Both the position numbers and the translations under genes were made by a program. 32,398 nt of DNA from Candidatus Azambacteria bacterium (GTDB lineage: Bacteria > Patescibacteriota > Minisyncoccia > GWC2-36-17 > M10-OD1-4): positions 1 to 32,398 of the forward strand of contig JALTWS010000046.1 of assembly GCA_027048495.1 (NCBI GenBank). Reading direction: 5' to 3'. Position 1 is the stretch's first letter. Each line of letters begins with the position of its first letter. This document shows positions 1-10,174 of the stretch, in pieces. Under the pieces are notes generated by a model that saw nothing but the letters and a program-made list of their open reading frames with translations, made no database searches and was not told where the DNA came from.

Positions 1-224
1 AACTTTATGCCTGCTTGGGCTGCTCCTGAAACAAAGTTATCAAGCCAGAGGTCTTTTCCTAAAGTTAAGCCTCCTTTTTTTGTTTGGTTTGTGTCTCCTA
101 TGTGAAGTGGGGCGGGGACGTTGTATGAGATTATATTAGACGCATTTGTTGCAAAACTAACCACAAAAACCCCAAAGGCTGGAAAAACAAAAAAAGATAA
201 AACTAAAAATACAATCTTTTTCAT
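1..224 (-). CDS. Secreted surface protein, N-terminal fragment (3' end off window)
   Basis: The reading frame opens at an ATG (222-224) and runs off the left edge, giving 74 codons. The start MKKIVFLVLSFFVFPAFG is a Sec-type signal peptide (two Lys, then a hydrophobic run). After it come a Thr/Asn-rich stretch and SYNVPAPLHIGDTNQTK, then GGLTLGKDLWLDNF. That phrasing resembles the N-termini of repetitive tail-fibre-like surface proteins of Patescibacteria, and the protein at the right edge of the window is of that general kind. The resemblance is from memory only. The gene lies downstream of the 5S terminator on the same strand. No clear Shine-Dalgarno is visible before the ATG. The function is unknown; a cell-surface or adhesin role is inference. 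Confidence 0.6.
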   Translation of the reverse strand, partial: MKKIVFLVLSFFVFPAFGVFVVSFATNASNIISYNVPAPLHIGDTNQTKKGGLTLGKDLWLDNFVSGAAQAGIK

Positions 225-308
225 AAAAAATATATTGAAATTTAATATAAACTAATGCACAATACCTATTATATATTTTAACAAAAAAACATAAAATAAA
301 CAAAAAAC

Positions 309-341
309 ACAAAAGCTCTGGTTAAAAACCAGAGCTTTTGT
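309..341 (-). terminator. Intrinsic terminator after 5S rRNA
   Basis: A perfect 15-bp stem with a 3-nt loop (arms 309-323 and 327-341). On the minus strand it is followed by a T-rich tract. It sits 43 nt past the 5S 3' end and should end the 23S-5S transcript. Confidence 0.9.
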
Positions 342-383
342 TCAAAAGTAGCTTCAAAAAAAATTTTTTAAAGCTACCTTCAA

Positions 384-500
384 TCCTCGCAATGACCTAC
401 TTTCTCATGGCCTTACGCCACAATATCATCGGCGGTGCGCATTTTCACGACTCTGTTCGGAATGGGAAGAGGTGGTTCCTACGCCCTATGATCACGAGGA
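384..500 (-). rRNA. rrf: 5S ribosomal RNA
   Basis: On the minus strand the window shows the 5S signatures GGAACCACC, CCCATTCCGAACA and GCCGATGATA. The 5' and 3' ends (TCCTCG and CGAGGA) pair to form helix I. The length of about 117 nt is typical. It lies about 75 nt downstream of 23S and is probably co-transcribed with it. Confidence 0.93.
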
Positions 501-520
501 AAATATTTTTATTTAAAAAA

Positions 521-551
521 CTTTGATAACTAAACACAGCAAAGTTACTCC
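521..551 (-). repeat. 3' arm of pre-23S processing stem
   Basis: This 31-nt segment is the reverse complement, with three mismatches, of 4049-4079 on the other side of 23S. In the transcript the two arms would close a long stem around the 23S, the classical RNase III pre-23S cut site. That the stem exists is read directly from sequence; its cleavage is inferred from rRNA processing in other bacteria. Confidence 0.85.
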
Positions 552-574
552 CACGGAGTTATTCCATTTCTTTC

Positions 575-3954
<3,380 letters not shown>

Positions 3955-4048
3955 AAATGAAAGTTAAGGAATAACTTCTCGCTCAGTAAAATTTCTTCCT
4001 GCAAGGCTCAAAATAAATTTGAGCACAGAAGAAACTTATCTGTTTGTA

Positions 4049-4079
4049 GGAATAACTTTACTGTATTTAGTTATCAAAG
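4049..4079 (-). repeat. 5' arm of pre-23S processing stem
   Basis: Partner of 521-551: 28 of 31 bases complementary in antiparallel orientation. It lies about 95 nt upstream of the mature 23S 5' end, inside the leader transcribed from the promoter at 4198-4226. Confidence 0.85.
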
Positions 4080-4087
4080 TTCATAAT

Positions 4088-4184
4088 GTTAAATAAAAAG
4101 CGCTTCAAAAGAAGCGCAATATCCACTGCAACAGATCGTCACTTTTAGCGCTTCTTTTTTATTAAATTGGCTTTTTTATTTAAC
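4088..4184 (-). promoter_or_regulatory. 23S leader with competing hairpins (attenuator-like)
   Basis: Read on the minus strand, the order is an outer arm (4170-4184), GAAGCGC (4148-4154), a 30-nt loop, GCGCTTC (4111-4117), TTTT, GAAGCGC (4100-4106), a T-tract, and the second outer arm (4088-4101). The middle GCGCTTC can pair downstream, making a 7-bp terminator followed by TTTTTATTT. It can instead pair upstream, which destroys that terminator. The outer arms are complementary as well. The whole structure begins right at the predicted transcription start. The alternation is visible in sequence; regulation of 23S by it is inference. Confidence 0.55.
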
Positions 4185-4197
4185 ATCAATGTCCAGT

Positions 4198-4226
4198 ATT
4201 TTATATTAAAACAAAAATAATGTCAA
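4198..4226 (-). promoter_or_regulatory. Sigma70-type promoter of the 23S-5S unit
   Basis: On the minus strand: TTGACA (4221-4226), a 17-bp spacer, TAAAAT (4198-4203). This is near consensus and places the start near 4190. It shows that 23S does not need to be transcribed from the 16S promoter. Confidence 0.8.
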
Positions 4227-4265
4227 CACTAAGCTTGCCCACAGATTTATTTGCTTTACAGCGCC

Positions 4266-4299
4266 ATCCTAGGGATAACCCTAGGGTTATCCCTAGGAT
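4266..4299. repeat. 34-bp perfect palindrome
   Basis: The 17-bp half 4266-4282 is exactly the reverse complement of 4283-4299. The core is CCCTAGGG, with TAGGGATAA in each arm. It is unrelated in sequence to the CACGATCGTG palindromes nearby. It lies about 40 bp upstream of the 23S promoter -35. It could be a bidirectional terminator or a protein site; nothing decides this. Confidence 0.8.
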
Positions 4300-4377
4300 A
4301 TAATCCCCAATATAAATTAAACGCTATATTTTTAAAACAACCCCAAAAGACCAAAACAACTAAAAAGAACCAAAACA

Positions 4378-4423
4378 AAAATAGTTAAAATAAAACACGA
4401 TCGTGTTTTATTTTAACTATTTT
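4378..4423. repeat. CACGATCGTG palindrome, copy 1 (46 bp, perfect)
   Basis: Centre at 4400/4401. The arms read AAAATAGTTAAAATAAAACACGA outward-in, with no unpaired loop. The same arms occur at 20649-20686 and 27931-27988. It lies between gpsA and the 23S promoter. The left flank (AACCAAAACAAAAATAG) also resembles the flank of copy 3, so the repeated unit is larger than the palindrome. Confidence 0.9.
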
Positions 4424-4509
4424 GAAAAAAGACTTAACAAATTAGCAATGTTGGATATTTAAATGTATAGTTTTATCTTTTAACGATAATATACCACACA
4501 AACAGCTTA

Positions 4510-5397
4510 CTAAAACTTATTAGTATGTGAAAATATTAACGAGCACGGATCGTGTTTGAAAATAATGCCAAAAATACTGCTTAAAACAGGAAGTTTGTTT
4601 GCTCTTTTTTTTATCATTTCAAAAACAACAGGCAAAGAGACTATACCTTCGCTTTTTACATCTTTTTTTCCTTTTGCAATTTTTGCTCCCGCTTCTCTGT
4701 TGTGTGAGTGCTTGCTCAAACCTGTTGCCAGAAGATCTCCAAGACCAGCAACCGAAAACGCCGTTTTTTTGTCCTGACCCAACATATTTAAAATATCTGC
4801 CATTTCGTCTACGGCTTTTGAAAACATATATCCTTTTGCATTTTCTCCAGCACCCATTCCATCTAAAATACCAATTGCCAAAGAGTATATATTTTTTAAA
4901 ACACCGCACAAAGCAACTCCAAAAACATCAGAGTTGTACTCAAGCTTTATGTTTGAATTTTCAAAAAGTTTAGAGACAGCCTCAAAAACATCTTTTTCAG
5001 AAGACGCCAAGACACCAAAAGTTGGCATACCTTTTTTAATCTCTTCTGCTATCATCGGACCTGCCAAAATGGCAAAGTTATTTTTATCTTCCAGCTCCTC
5101 TTTTAAAACTTTATCCATTGTTCTGCCTGAGCTTTCAATCCCTTTTGCCAAAGAAACCACAACAGCAGAATTTTTTAAAATTCCTTTTGTATTTTTTAAG
5201 CACTCTCTTTGCGCCCAAGACGGCACACATAAAAATAAAAAATCAGCTCCAGAAACAATATCTGAAAGCTCGGTTTCCTTTTTTAATTTAGACCTGTTTT
5301 TGTCCCAATACGAAACCTCCAGATTTTTATTTTTTTCCAAAACCTCGCCAATAGCGCTCCCTATATCTCCGGCTCCTATTATTGCTATTTTTTGCAT
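4510..5397 (-). CDS. gpsA: NAD(P)-dependent glycerol-3-phosphate dehydrogenase
   Basis: Reduces dihydroxyacetone phosphate to sn-glycerol-3-phosphate, the backbone for phospholipids. The N-terminal Rossmann motif IAIIGAGDIGSAIG follows directly after the chosen ATG. Other family marks are FLFLCVPSWA, SLAKGIE, ILAGPMIAEEI, the catalytic-domain GVLKNIYSLAIGILDGMGAGENAKGY region (the K of LKNI is the expected catalytic Lys), and GLGDLLATG. The length is 295 aa, slightly under the usual 325-340. The frame stays open to a TTG at 5475, which would add 26 residues of no family similarity, so the ATG at 5397 is preferred. There is no strong ribosome binding site. It follows rpiB on the same strand with about 160 nt between. 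Confidence 0.9.
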   Translation of the reverse strand: MQKIAIIGAGDIGSAIGEVLEKNKNLEVSYWDKNRSKLKKETELSDIVSGADFLFLCVPSWAQRECLKNTKGILKNSAVVVSLAKGIESSGRTMDKVLKEELEDKNNFAILAGPMIAEEIKKGMPTFGVLASSEKDVFEAVSKLFENSNIKLEYNSDVFGVALCGVLKNIYSLAIGILDGMGAGENAKGYMFSKAVDEMADILNMLGQDKKTAFSVAGLGDLLATGLSKHSHNREAGAKIAKGKKDVKSEGIVSLPVVFEMIKKRANKLPVLSSIFGIIFKHDPCSLIFSHTNKF

Positions 5398-5558
5398 AAA
5401 TTTTTTAAGAGAAAATCTTTCAAAAGAATATCTTGGAGATAAAAAAGATTGGTTTCCAAAATATTTTTTTGCCAAGAGCTCTAAAGACTGACTCCTCGCT
5501 TGGAGCTGGCCAAGACGGTTATTTCAAAAAATTTTCCCTTGTTTTACATCAACAAATA

Positions 5559-6014
5559 TTATCTGTTGCTTTCAAATTCAGATATTTTCTGTATTCTTCT
5601 TTTGTGTCTCTCTTCTTCAGAAAAAGGAGTTTTAAGCCAAAGCAAAACTGCCCTTTTGGCTTCCTCTTCACTTAAAAATCTAGCACCCAAAGAAAGTATA
5701 TTTGCGTTATTGTGTTCCCGGGAAAGCCTAACAATATCCTCCGAACCACCATAATAAACAACAGCCCTTATTCCATTTACTTTGTTTGCCGCTATCGCTT
5801 CTCCTTGGCCTGAACCTCCCAAAATTATTCCTTTTGAACCTTTATCTTTTGCTACTGCTTGTGCCGCTTTTAAAATAAAATCCGGATAATCGTCCTGCTC
5901 ATCATACACAAAATCACCACAACCCTCTATATCGTAGCCCTCGCCTTTTAAAAATTCTTTTAACTTTTCTTTAAGCTCAAACCCCGCATGGTCTGATGCA
6001 AAATATATTTTCAT
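5559..6014 (-). CDS. rpiB: Ribose-5-phosphate isomerase B
   Basis: Interconverts ribose 5-phosphate and ribulose 5-phosphate in the cytosol (non-oxidative pentose phosphate pathway). Marks of the RpiB/LacAB family: the N-terminal SDHAGFELKEKL, the anion-hole GGSGQGEAIAANKVNGIRA, and SREHNNANILSLGARF. Length is 151 aa, as usual. The proteobacterial active-site Cys is absent; the GGSGQGE form with Glu matches the actinobacterial subgroup, where Glu is the base. The first 12 codons are duplicated almost exactly at 6922-6960, on the far side of the toxin-antitoxin pair. It lies downstream of gap, with the pair between them. Confidence 0.93.
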   Translation of the reverse strand: MKIYFASDHAGFELKEKLKEFLKGEGYDIEGCGDFVYDEQDDYPDFILKAAQAVAKDKGSKGIILGGSGQGEAIAANKVNGIRAVVYYGGSEDIVRLSREHNNANILSLGARFLSEEEAKRAVLLWLKTPFSEEERHKRRIQKISEFESNR

Positions 6015-6033
6015 AAAGCTGCCTTATAACTTA

Positions 6034-6648
6034 TTATGAAGTGCTAAAATCTATTAAAGACTTTTTTATATCTTCAACAGAAGTTTCGTAACCTTTTTTG
6101 TAAATAATCTCTTCTGAATAATCAATATCTTCAAAATATACAAGCTGTTCTCTGAATGTTTTTTCATTAAATTCACCTTCAAATATTTCTCTTGCTTTTT
6201 TGGATATTTCATCTATACTATGATAATTTTTTAAAATAAAATAAAGATCAACATAATCTTTCCATTTTACTCTTCTTCCCAAAGCATAAGCTTTCATAGC
6301 CGCTAGTGTTAGTAAATTTGGAGTTTTAATAAAACCATCAAAATCATCTTCAAAAGATATTTTAAACGGATAATGAAAAAAAGTCATTTGAACATCGTTT
6401 AAAATAAAAGAGAATTCATCTTTTTCATCTCTTATAACTCTTTTTATTTTTTCTCCTGATGATACTATTATCCTTCTTATATTGTCATTTTCAAATTCAT
6501 TGCAAGAAAAAAGATCAAAATCTATAGATTCTCTGTGCCCGATATGCAAAGCAATAGCTGTTCCTCCAACAAGACCAAAATTATCAGAATATTTTTTCAA
6601 AAGAGGAAGAATCTCTTTTTGTTTTTCTGTAAGAACCTCATCGTGCAT
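6034..6648 (-). CDS. AbiEii/AbiGii-type nucleotidyltransferase toxin
   Basis: The minimal nucleotidyltransferase signature LVGGTAIALHIGHRESIDFDLFS near the N-terminus carries the GG and the D-x-D metal-binding pair. It is followed by the KAYALGRRVKWKDYVDLYFIL segment typical of the AbiEii/AbiGii toxin family, which transfers nucleotides to RNA or protein targets. The start MHDEVLTEKQKEILPLLKKY (204 aa) is chosen because it matches the family N-terminus and overlaps the upstream gene's stop by 11 nt, as in coupled toxin-antitoxin pairs. An ATG 78 nt upstream is in frame but would lie deep inside the upstream gene. The target is unknown. Confidence 0.8.
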   Translation of the reverse strand: MHDEVLTEKQKEILPLLKKYSDNFGLVGGTAIALHIGHRESIDFDLFSCNEFENDNIRRIIVSSGEKIKRVIRDEKDEFSFILNDVQMTFFHYPFKISFEDDFDGFIKTPNLLTLAAMKAYALGRRVKWKDYVDLYFILKNYHSIDEISKKAREIFEGEFNEKTFREQLVYFEDIDYSEEIIYKKGYETSVEDIKKSLIDFSTS

Positions 6649-6913
6649 GCCTTTGAAAATAAAGTTTAAAATAGTTTTTTGTTTTTTTATTATAATTACA
6701 CCTTTTTTTAGAAGCTGTTTTTTCAAATATAGAAGCTGTTTTTTTCATTCCCAATATCTCAATAATCTTTTTAACATCATCCCAATCACCATAATTTAAA
6801 ACAGCTTCAACAATGGCATCCTCTGAAAGTTTTTTCCTATCCTTAACATACCAGCAAATGTCGCTTCTTTTTTCTATAAACTCATTTATATCAATATTTT
6901 TTTTATTACCCAT
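6638..6913 (-). CDS. Putative antitoxin partner of the AbiEii-like toxin
   Basis: A 91-aa basic protein directly upstream of, and overlapping, the nucleotidyltransferase. The middle part, RSDICWYVKDRKKLSEDA followed by IVEAVLNYGDWDDVKKII, and the C-terminal NYNKKTKNYFKLYF pattern resemble the small helical proteins usually encoded before this toxin type. That comparison is from memory; no search was possible. It is not the winged-helix AbiEi antitoxin, being too short. The ATG follows the rpiB remnant by only a few bases, so translation may borrow signals from the inserted sequence. The antitoxin role is inferred from gene order. Confidence 0.6.
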   Translation of the reverse strand: MGNKKNIDINEFIEKRSDICWYVKDRKKLSEDAIVEAVLNYGDWDDVKKIIEILGMKKTASIFEKTASKKRCNYNKKTKNYFKLYFQRHAR

Positions 6914-6921
6914 AGTTTTTT

Positions 6922-6960
6922 ATCAAGCCCCGAATGGTCTGATGCAAAATATATTTTCAT
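6922..6960 (-). pseudogene. Duplicated 5' end of rpiB (remnant)
   Basis: Read on the minus strand from ATG (6958-6960), codons encode MKIYFASDHSGLD, against MKIYFASDHAGFE in intact rpiB. Nucleotide identity begins exactly at the ATG and lasts about 37 nt with three mismatches. The frame then runs into the antitoxin start region and stops. It lies 4 nt upstream of the gap stop end, so the toxin-antitoxin pair appears to have separated an original rpiB 5' end from the working copy. Confidence 0.8.
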
Positions 6961-6964
6961 GAAA

Positions 6965-7990
6965 TTAAACTAACTTAGATGCCTCTACAACATGCTTAAC
7001 AAGAGAATAAGTATATCCCATTTCGTTGTCATACCAAGCTAGAATTTTTACCAAATCTCCATCAACTACTTTTATAAAAGAAAGATCAACTATGGATGCA
7101 TACGGAGTGCCTATTATATCTGAAGACACAAGTTGCTCATCTGTTGTTGTAAAAATTCCCTGCCATCTTTCTTCTTTTGCCGCGTTTTTAAAAATTTCCC
7201 GCAACTCATCAACAGAAGTCTCTCTTTTTGCCAAAAATGTAAAGTCAGCAATTGAGCCAGTAACCACCGGAACACGCATTGCAATTCCGTCAAATTTTCC
7301 TTCAAGTTCATTTACTGCTTTTGTTACAGAAATTGCCGCTCCTGTTGTTGAAGGTATAATATTTTGCGCTGCCGCCCTTCCTCTTCTCCAGTCTTTTGCG
7401 TCCGGACCATCCACAATTTTTTGTGTTGCAGTATAGCCATGAATTGTATTTAAAAATGCTTTTTTAACTCCTACGGTTTCAGACATTATCTGTGCTACAG
7501 GAGAAGTTGCGTTTGTTGTGCAAGATCCGTTTGAAGAAACAAGGCATGCATTTAATTTATCGTTGTTTATCCCCATAAGGATAGTCTGCCCAATGCCTTC
7601 ATCTCCTTTTCCGGGTGCAGAAATTACAACTCTTTTTGCTCCAGCATCAATATGCGCTTTTGCGTCTTCGTATTTTGTAAAAAATCCGGTTGATTCAACA
7701 ACAATATCAATCTCCAAAGCTTTCCATGGTAAATTTGCAGGCTCCCTCTCTGAAACAAATCTTATTTTTTTGCCATTTACTACCAAAAATGTCTGTTCCG
7801 CATCTCGCTCAACTGAAATTTCTGCATCCCACCTTTTTTGGGCAGAATCATACTTTAAAAGATAAGCTAAATTATCTGGATCTCCCAAATCGTTTATAGC
7901 AACAATATCCAACTCCTCTTTTTGAAAAGCTACTTTTAAAAACTGTCGACCTATCCTTCCAAAGCCGTTTATCGCTATTTTTTTTGCCAT
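6965..7990 (-). CDS. gap: Glyceraldehyde-3-phosphate dehydrogenase
   Basis: Oxidises and phosphorylates glyceraldehyde 3-phosphate in glycolysis. The NAD-binding motif INGFGRIGR is at the N-terminus. The catalytic Cys157 lies in SSNGSCTTN (an unusual Gly where most have Ala), and the catalytic His184 in HGYTATQKIVDGP. RRGRAAAQNIIPSTTGAA and WYDNEMGYTYSL complete the family set. The length of 341 aa is standard. A TATAAT (minus strand, 8012-8017) lies upstream, divergent from the promoter of the zinc-ribbon gene. It heads the gap-(TA)-rpiB-gpsA run, so the toxin pair sits inside a central-metabolism cluster. Confidence 0.96.
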   Translation of the reverse strand: MAKKIAINGFGRIGRQFLKVAFQKEELDIVAINDLGDPDNLAYLLKYDSAQKRWDAEISVERDAEQTFLVVNGKKIRFVSEREPANLPWKALEIDIVVESTGFFTKYEDAKAHIDAGAKRVVISAPGKGDEGIGQTILMGINNDKLNACLVSSNGSCTTNATSPVAQIMSETVGVKKAFLNTIHGYTATQKIVDGPDAKDWRRGRAAAQNIIPSTTGAAISVTKAVNELEGKFDGIAMRVPVVTGSIADFTFLAKRETSVDELREIFKNAAKEERWQGIFTTTDEQLVSSDIIGTPYASIVDLSFIKVVDGDLVKILAWYDNEMGYTYSLVKHVVEASKLV

Positions 7991-8049
7991 ATTTTTACTA
8001 TTTAAAGTTTAATTATAAGTAATTACATAATACCACATCTCTTTTTTTA

Positions 8050-8077
8050 TTGACAAATATTTATTTTATAGTATTCT
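8050..8077 (+). promoter_or_regulatory. Promoter of the zinc-ribbon gene
   Basis: TTGACA (8050-8055), 16-bp spacer, TATTCT (8072-8077), about 40 nt before a GGGGG ribosome binding site. Confidence 0.6.
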
Positions 8078-8124
8078 AAAGAAGACATTGCACTTTAACA
8101 TTTCAAAATAAAAGGGGGTTAGAA

Positions 8125-8304
8125 ATGGAAACAGTTAAACACTGTCCTTGCTGTGGAAGAGAATATTCTTTGGTGCGACATTTGTGTGAGGATTGTCGAC
8201 AACCTAATCGTTACAAAGTTAGACTTAAAGAAGGAAAAGCTTCCTCACCTAATAATTACAATTGCAAATGCAAAAAATACGTAATGCTAACAATAAAAAT
8301 GTAA
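8125..8304 (+). CDS. Small zinc-ribbon-like protein (59 aa)
   Basis: The ATG follows a strong AAGGGGG ribosome binding site and a plausible promoter. The peptide opens with CPCCGREYSLVRHLCEDC, two CxxC-type knuckles spaced like a treble-clef or zinc ribbon, and ends with a lysine-rich tail containing CKC. It is the only gene on the plus strand between 4.2 and 20.8 kb and has its own terminator at 8411-8436. No family is recognised; metal binding is inferred from the cysteines. Confidence 0.65.
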   Translation: METVKHCPCCGREYSLVRHLCEDCRQPNRYKVRLKEGKASSPNNYNCKCKKYVMLTIKM

Positions 8305-8323
8305 AAATCAAAAGAGGCTGAAA

Positions 8324-8401
8324 ATGAAAAAATGACAAACACTAACACTAATAGCAATAATTTCTTTTTTGTTTGGATATTTTGTTTTAGGATCTTTTTA
8401 A
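8324..8401 (+). pseudogene. Micro-ORF for a one-helix membrane peptide, broken by UGA
   Basis: A GAGG eight bases before ATG (8324) gives MKK, then TGA (8333-8335). The same frame then continues QTLTLIAIISFLFGYFVLGSF to a TAA. Without the TGA this would be a 25-residue single-pass membrane peptide, with Trp (TGG) the obvious ancestral codon. UGA is a normal stop elsewhere in the window. An alternative is a 26-codon frame from the ATG at 8331. The weak length makes any coding claim tentative. Confidence 0.35.
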
Positions 8402-8410
8402 ACCCAAAAT

Positions 8411-8436
8411 AAAAGCCCCGAAAAACGGGGCTTTTT
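8411..8436. terminator. Bidirectional intrinsic terminator
   Basis: A 10-bp stem (8411-8420 with 8426-8435) with GC-rich top CCCCG, followed by TTTTTTCTTTT on the plus strand. On the minus strand it is followed by TTTTATTTT. It serves the zinc-ribbon gene, and possibly the convergent 8485-8928 gene's upstream-to-downstream readthrough. Confidence 0.85.
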
Positions 8437-8484
8437 TCTTTTATAAAATTTAGGGGTCGGACCCCCAAATACCTTTAAATAAAA

Positions 8485-8928
8485 TTAGCATTTGTATGGT
8501 TTTTTCCACTTCTTTTTTATGTAATCATCTATCTTTTTTGTCCTTTTAAAACCCCATTCTTCTGCTTTTTTGTCCGCATCAACTTCAAGTTTATTACCAT
8601 CTGATTTTTTCCAGTTTCTACTCTGAGTTGCGTGCCCAAGCTCATGCGCAATAACAAACTTTAAAACATCAATGGGAATACTATTTGGAATTGTGAGTTG
8701 AATTATTTTTACTTTATGTCCCGAAACTTCAAAATGCATCATCTGCCCCAAAACTCCTTCATGTAAAGCAACTATGCATAGATCTTTGGTCAAATCCTTA
8801 AAATCTTTTTTTGACATAGACAGAAAAACATCTTCAAATGCTTTTTGGGTCTTTTTGTAAAATTGCAGGCTTTGTTGTTTCTTTAGAAAATCTCTTATCT
8901 CTTTTTTTGTAGGCTTTATATTTTTCAT
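8485..8928 (-). CDS. HELGH-motif putative zinc metalloprotease
   Basis: A 147-aa basic protein. FVIAHELGHATQ holds a canonical HExxH at residues 95-99. A downstream EVDADKKAEEWGF places Glu115 or Asp117 as the likely third zinc ligand, the arrangement of small gluzincin-type or ImmA/IrrE-like peptidases. There is no signal peptide, so it would act in the cytosol. A GGAGG lies 18 nt before the ATG, farther than ideal, and a TAG closes the frame upstream, so no earlier ATG exists. Neighbours give no hint of its substrate. The family is uncertain. Confidence 0.6.
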   Translation of the reverse strand: MKNIKPTKKEIRDFLKKQQSLQFYKKTQKAFEDVFLSMSKKDFKDLTKDLCIVALHEGVLGQMMHFEVSGHKVKIIQLTIPNSIPIDVLKFVIAHELGHATQSRNWKKSDGNKLEVDADKKAEEWGFKRTKKIDDYIKKKWKKPYKC

Positions 8929-9119
8929 ACCTAATTTAGAAGTCTACCTCCTTAATTAATTTTAATAAAACTTAAAAATTTTAAAACTTTCAATTTTAAA
9001 TGCAGACCGAGGCAAAAGCTGTGAAATAAATTGAGTTATAAAAAGTTTTTAATTTTAACACCACTCTATAGATAAAATTTTTAAAAAATGAATACTTAAA
9101 TTTAAAATTCCCATGCAAT

Positions 9120-9246
9120 ATAAAACTTCTAAATTTGAGTGCAGGTCGCAGCTAAAAAGTTAGAGCGACGACGAGTCGTATTTGAAGACACGGCGAGACA
9201 AGCGATAATTTTTTAGCAAGAGATGCGCTAAATTTAGAAGTTTTAT
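9120..9246. repeat. Long inverted repeat overlapping the trxB stop
   Basis: Arms 9120-9136 and 9230-9246 are perfect 17-bp reverse complements (AAATTTAGAAGTTTTAT), enclosing about 93 nt. The right arm touches the last base of the trxB stop. The loop is much less AT-rich (many CG steps) than the surrounding non-coding DNA. The rest of the 8929-9245 gap is AT-rich with no gene visible. It may be a 3'-UTR structure or a small mobile repeat. Confidence 0.6.
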
Positions 9247-10172
9247 CAGTGGTTGGATTTTAGCCATTTGTAGCATTGCAACGCCGCCTTTGCTCCCTCG
9301 CCTGCTGCGATAATAGCCTGCCTTTCTTCTATGTCTGTTACATCTCCTGCGGCAAAAACCCCTGGTCTTGAAGTTGCGTTTGTTTTTGGGTTTATCACTA
9401 TTTGTCCGTATTGGTTTTTCTCGCAAAAATCTCCCAAAAAGTCTGAATTTGGTATTGAGCCTATGGAAACAAAAACCCCAGAAACTTCCAGTTCTTTTGT
9501 TTGTTTTGATTCTTTGTCTTTGTAAACCAAAGAAGTAACAAATTTATCTCCTTTTATCTCTTGAGTTTCCACTCCAAAAATAAATTCAACTTTCGGATCT
9601 TTTTTCAGCTTATCGTAAGTTACTGGATCACCTTTGACACTGCTTCTTACCAAAACATATATTTTTTCTGCATACTTGGTAAGTTGCAAAGCCGCATCAA
9701 GCCCGGTGTTTCCTGCGCCAACAACTGCAACTTTTTTTCCGCCAAACAAAGGCGCATCACAAGTTGCGCAATATGTAACACCTTTATTATAAAATTCCTC
9801 CTCTCCCGGAACTCCTAACTTTCTTGGCTTGGCTCCTGTTGCTATTATTACTGATTTTGCTTTTATTTGATTTCCGTTTTTATCCTCCACCACAAAAATT
9901 TCATGCCCATCATCTCCTTTCTCTGAATATATTTTTTCAACAACAAAGTTTTTGGTTTCTGCTCCAAAATCAGTTGCCTGTTTTTTCATCGTTTGCATAA
10001 GCTTTGCTCCGTCAAGTCCAGTATACCCGGGATAATTCCAAATCTCAGGCTGTAAAGCTGTCTGTCCCCCTTGCTCATATTCCAATACAATAACCTTCAG
10101 CTTTTTTCTAGCTGAATAAATTGCTGCTGTAAATCCAGAAGCTCCTCCTCCTATTATTAAAACATCATACAT
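9246..10172 (-). CDS. trxB: Thioredoxin reductase-like flavoprotein
   Basis: Transfers electrons from a reduced nicotinamide (or another donor) via FAD to a CxxC disulfide partner. FAD-binding IIGGGASGFTAAIYSARK is at the N-terminus, ATGAKPRKLGVPGE in the middle, redox pair C135-ATC-C138 in YCATCDAPLFGGK, and VFAAGDVTD near the C-terminus; 308 aa is standard. The second nucleotide site reads VVGAGNTGLDAALQL and is followed by VLVRSS instead of the HRRxxxR that binds the NADPH phosphate, so the donor may not be NADPH. It starts 2 nt after the glutaredoxin gene and clearly shares its transcript, making a two-gene disulfide-reducing pair. Confidence 0.92.
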   Translation of the reverse strand: MYDVLIIGGGASGFTAAIYSARKKLKVIVLEYEQGGQTALQPEIWNYPGYTGLDGAKLMQTMKKQATDFGAETKNFVVEKIYSEKGDDGHEIFVVEDKNGNQIKAKSVIIATGAKPRKLGVPGEEEFYNKGVTYCATCDAPLFGGKKVAVVGAGNTGLDAALQLTKYAEKIYVLVRSSVKGDPVTYDKLKKDPKVEFIFGVETQEIKGDKFVTSLVYKDKESKQTKELEVSGVFVSIGSIPNSDFLGDFCEKNQYGQIVINPKTNATSRPGVFAAGDVTDIEERQAIIAAGEGAKAALQCYKWLKSNH

Positions 10173-10174
10173 AC

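Noticed and set aside
4270-4294. I-SceI-like TAGGGATAAC in both arms of the 34-bp palindrome
   Set aside because: Only half of the 18-bp site matches, and no LAGLIDADG gene is in the window.
4540-4560. A decayed CACGATCGTG palindrome in the 3' end of gpsA (AAACACGATCCGTG)
   Set aside because: It has an extra base in the core, no arms, and lies in the coding frame. Chance similarity is enough.
5398-5475. Longer gpsA starting at TTG 5475
   Set aside because: The extra 26 residues precede the normal first beta strand and match nothing in the family.
8333-8335. UGA as a sense codon (Gly or Trp code)
   Set aside because: engB, superoxide dismutase, trxB and the gene upstream of engB all end in TGA at the expected length, two of them in start/stop overlaps. 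The code is standard.
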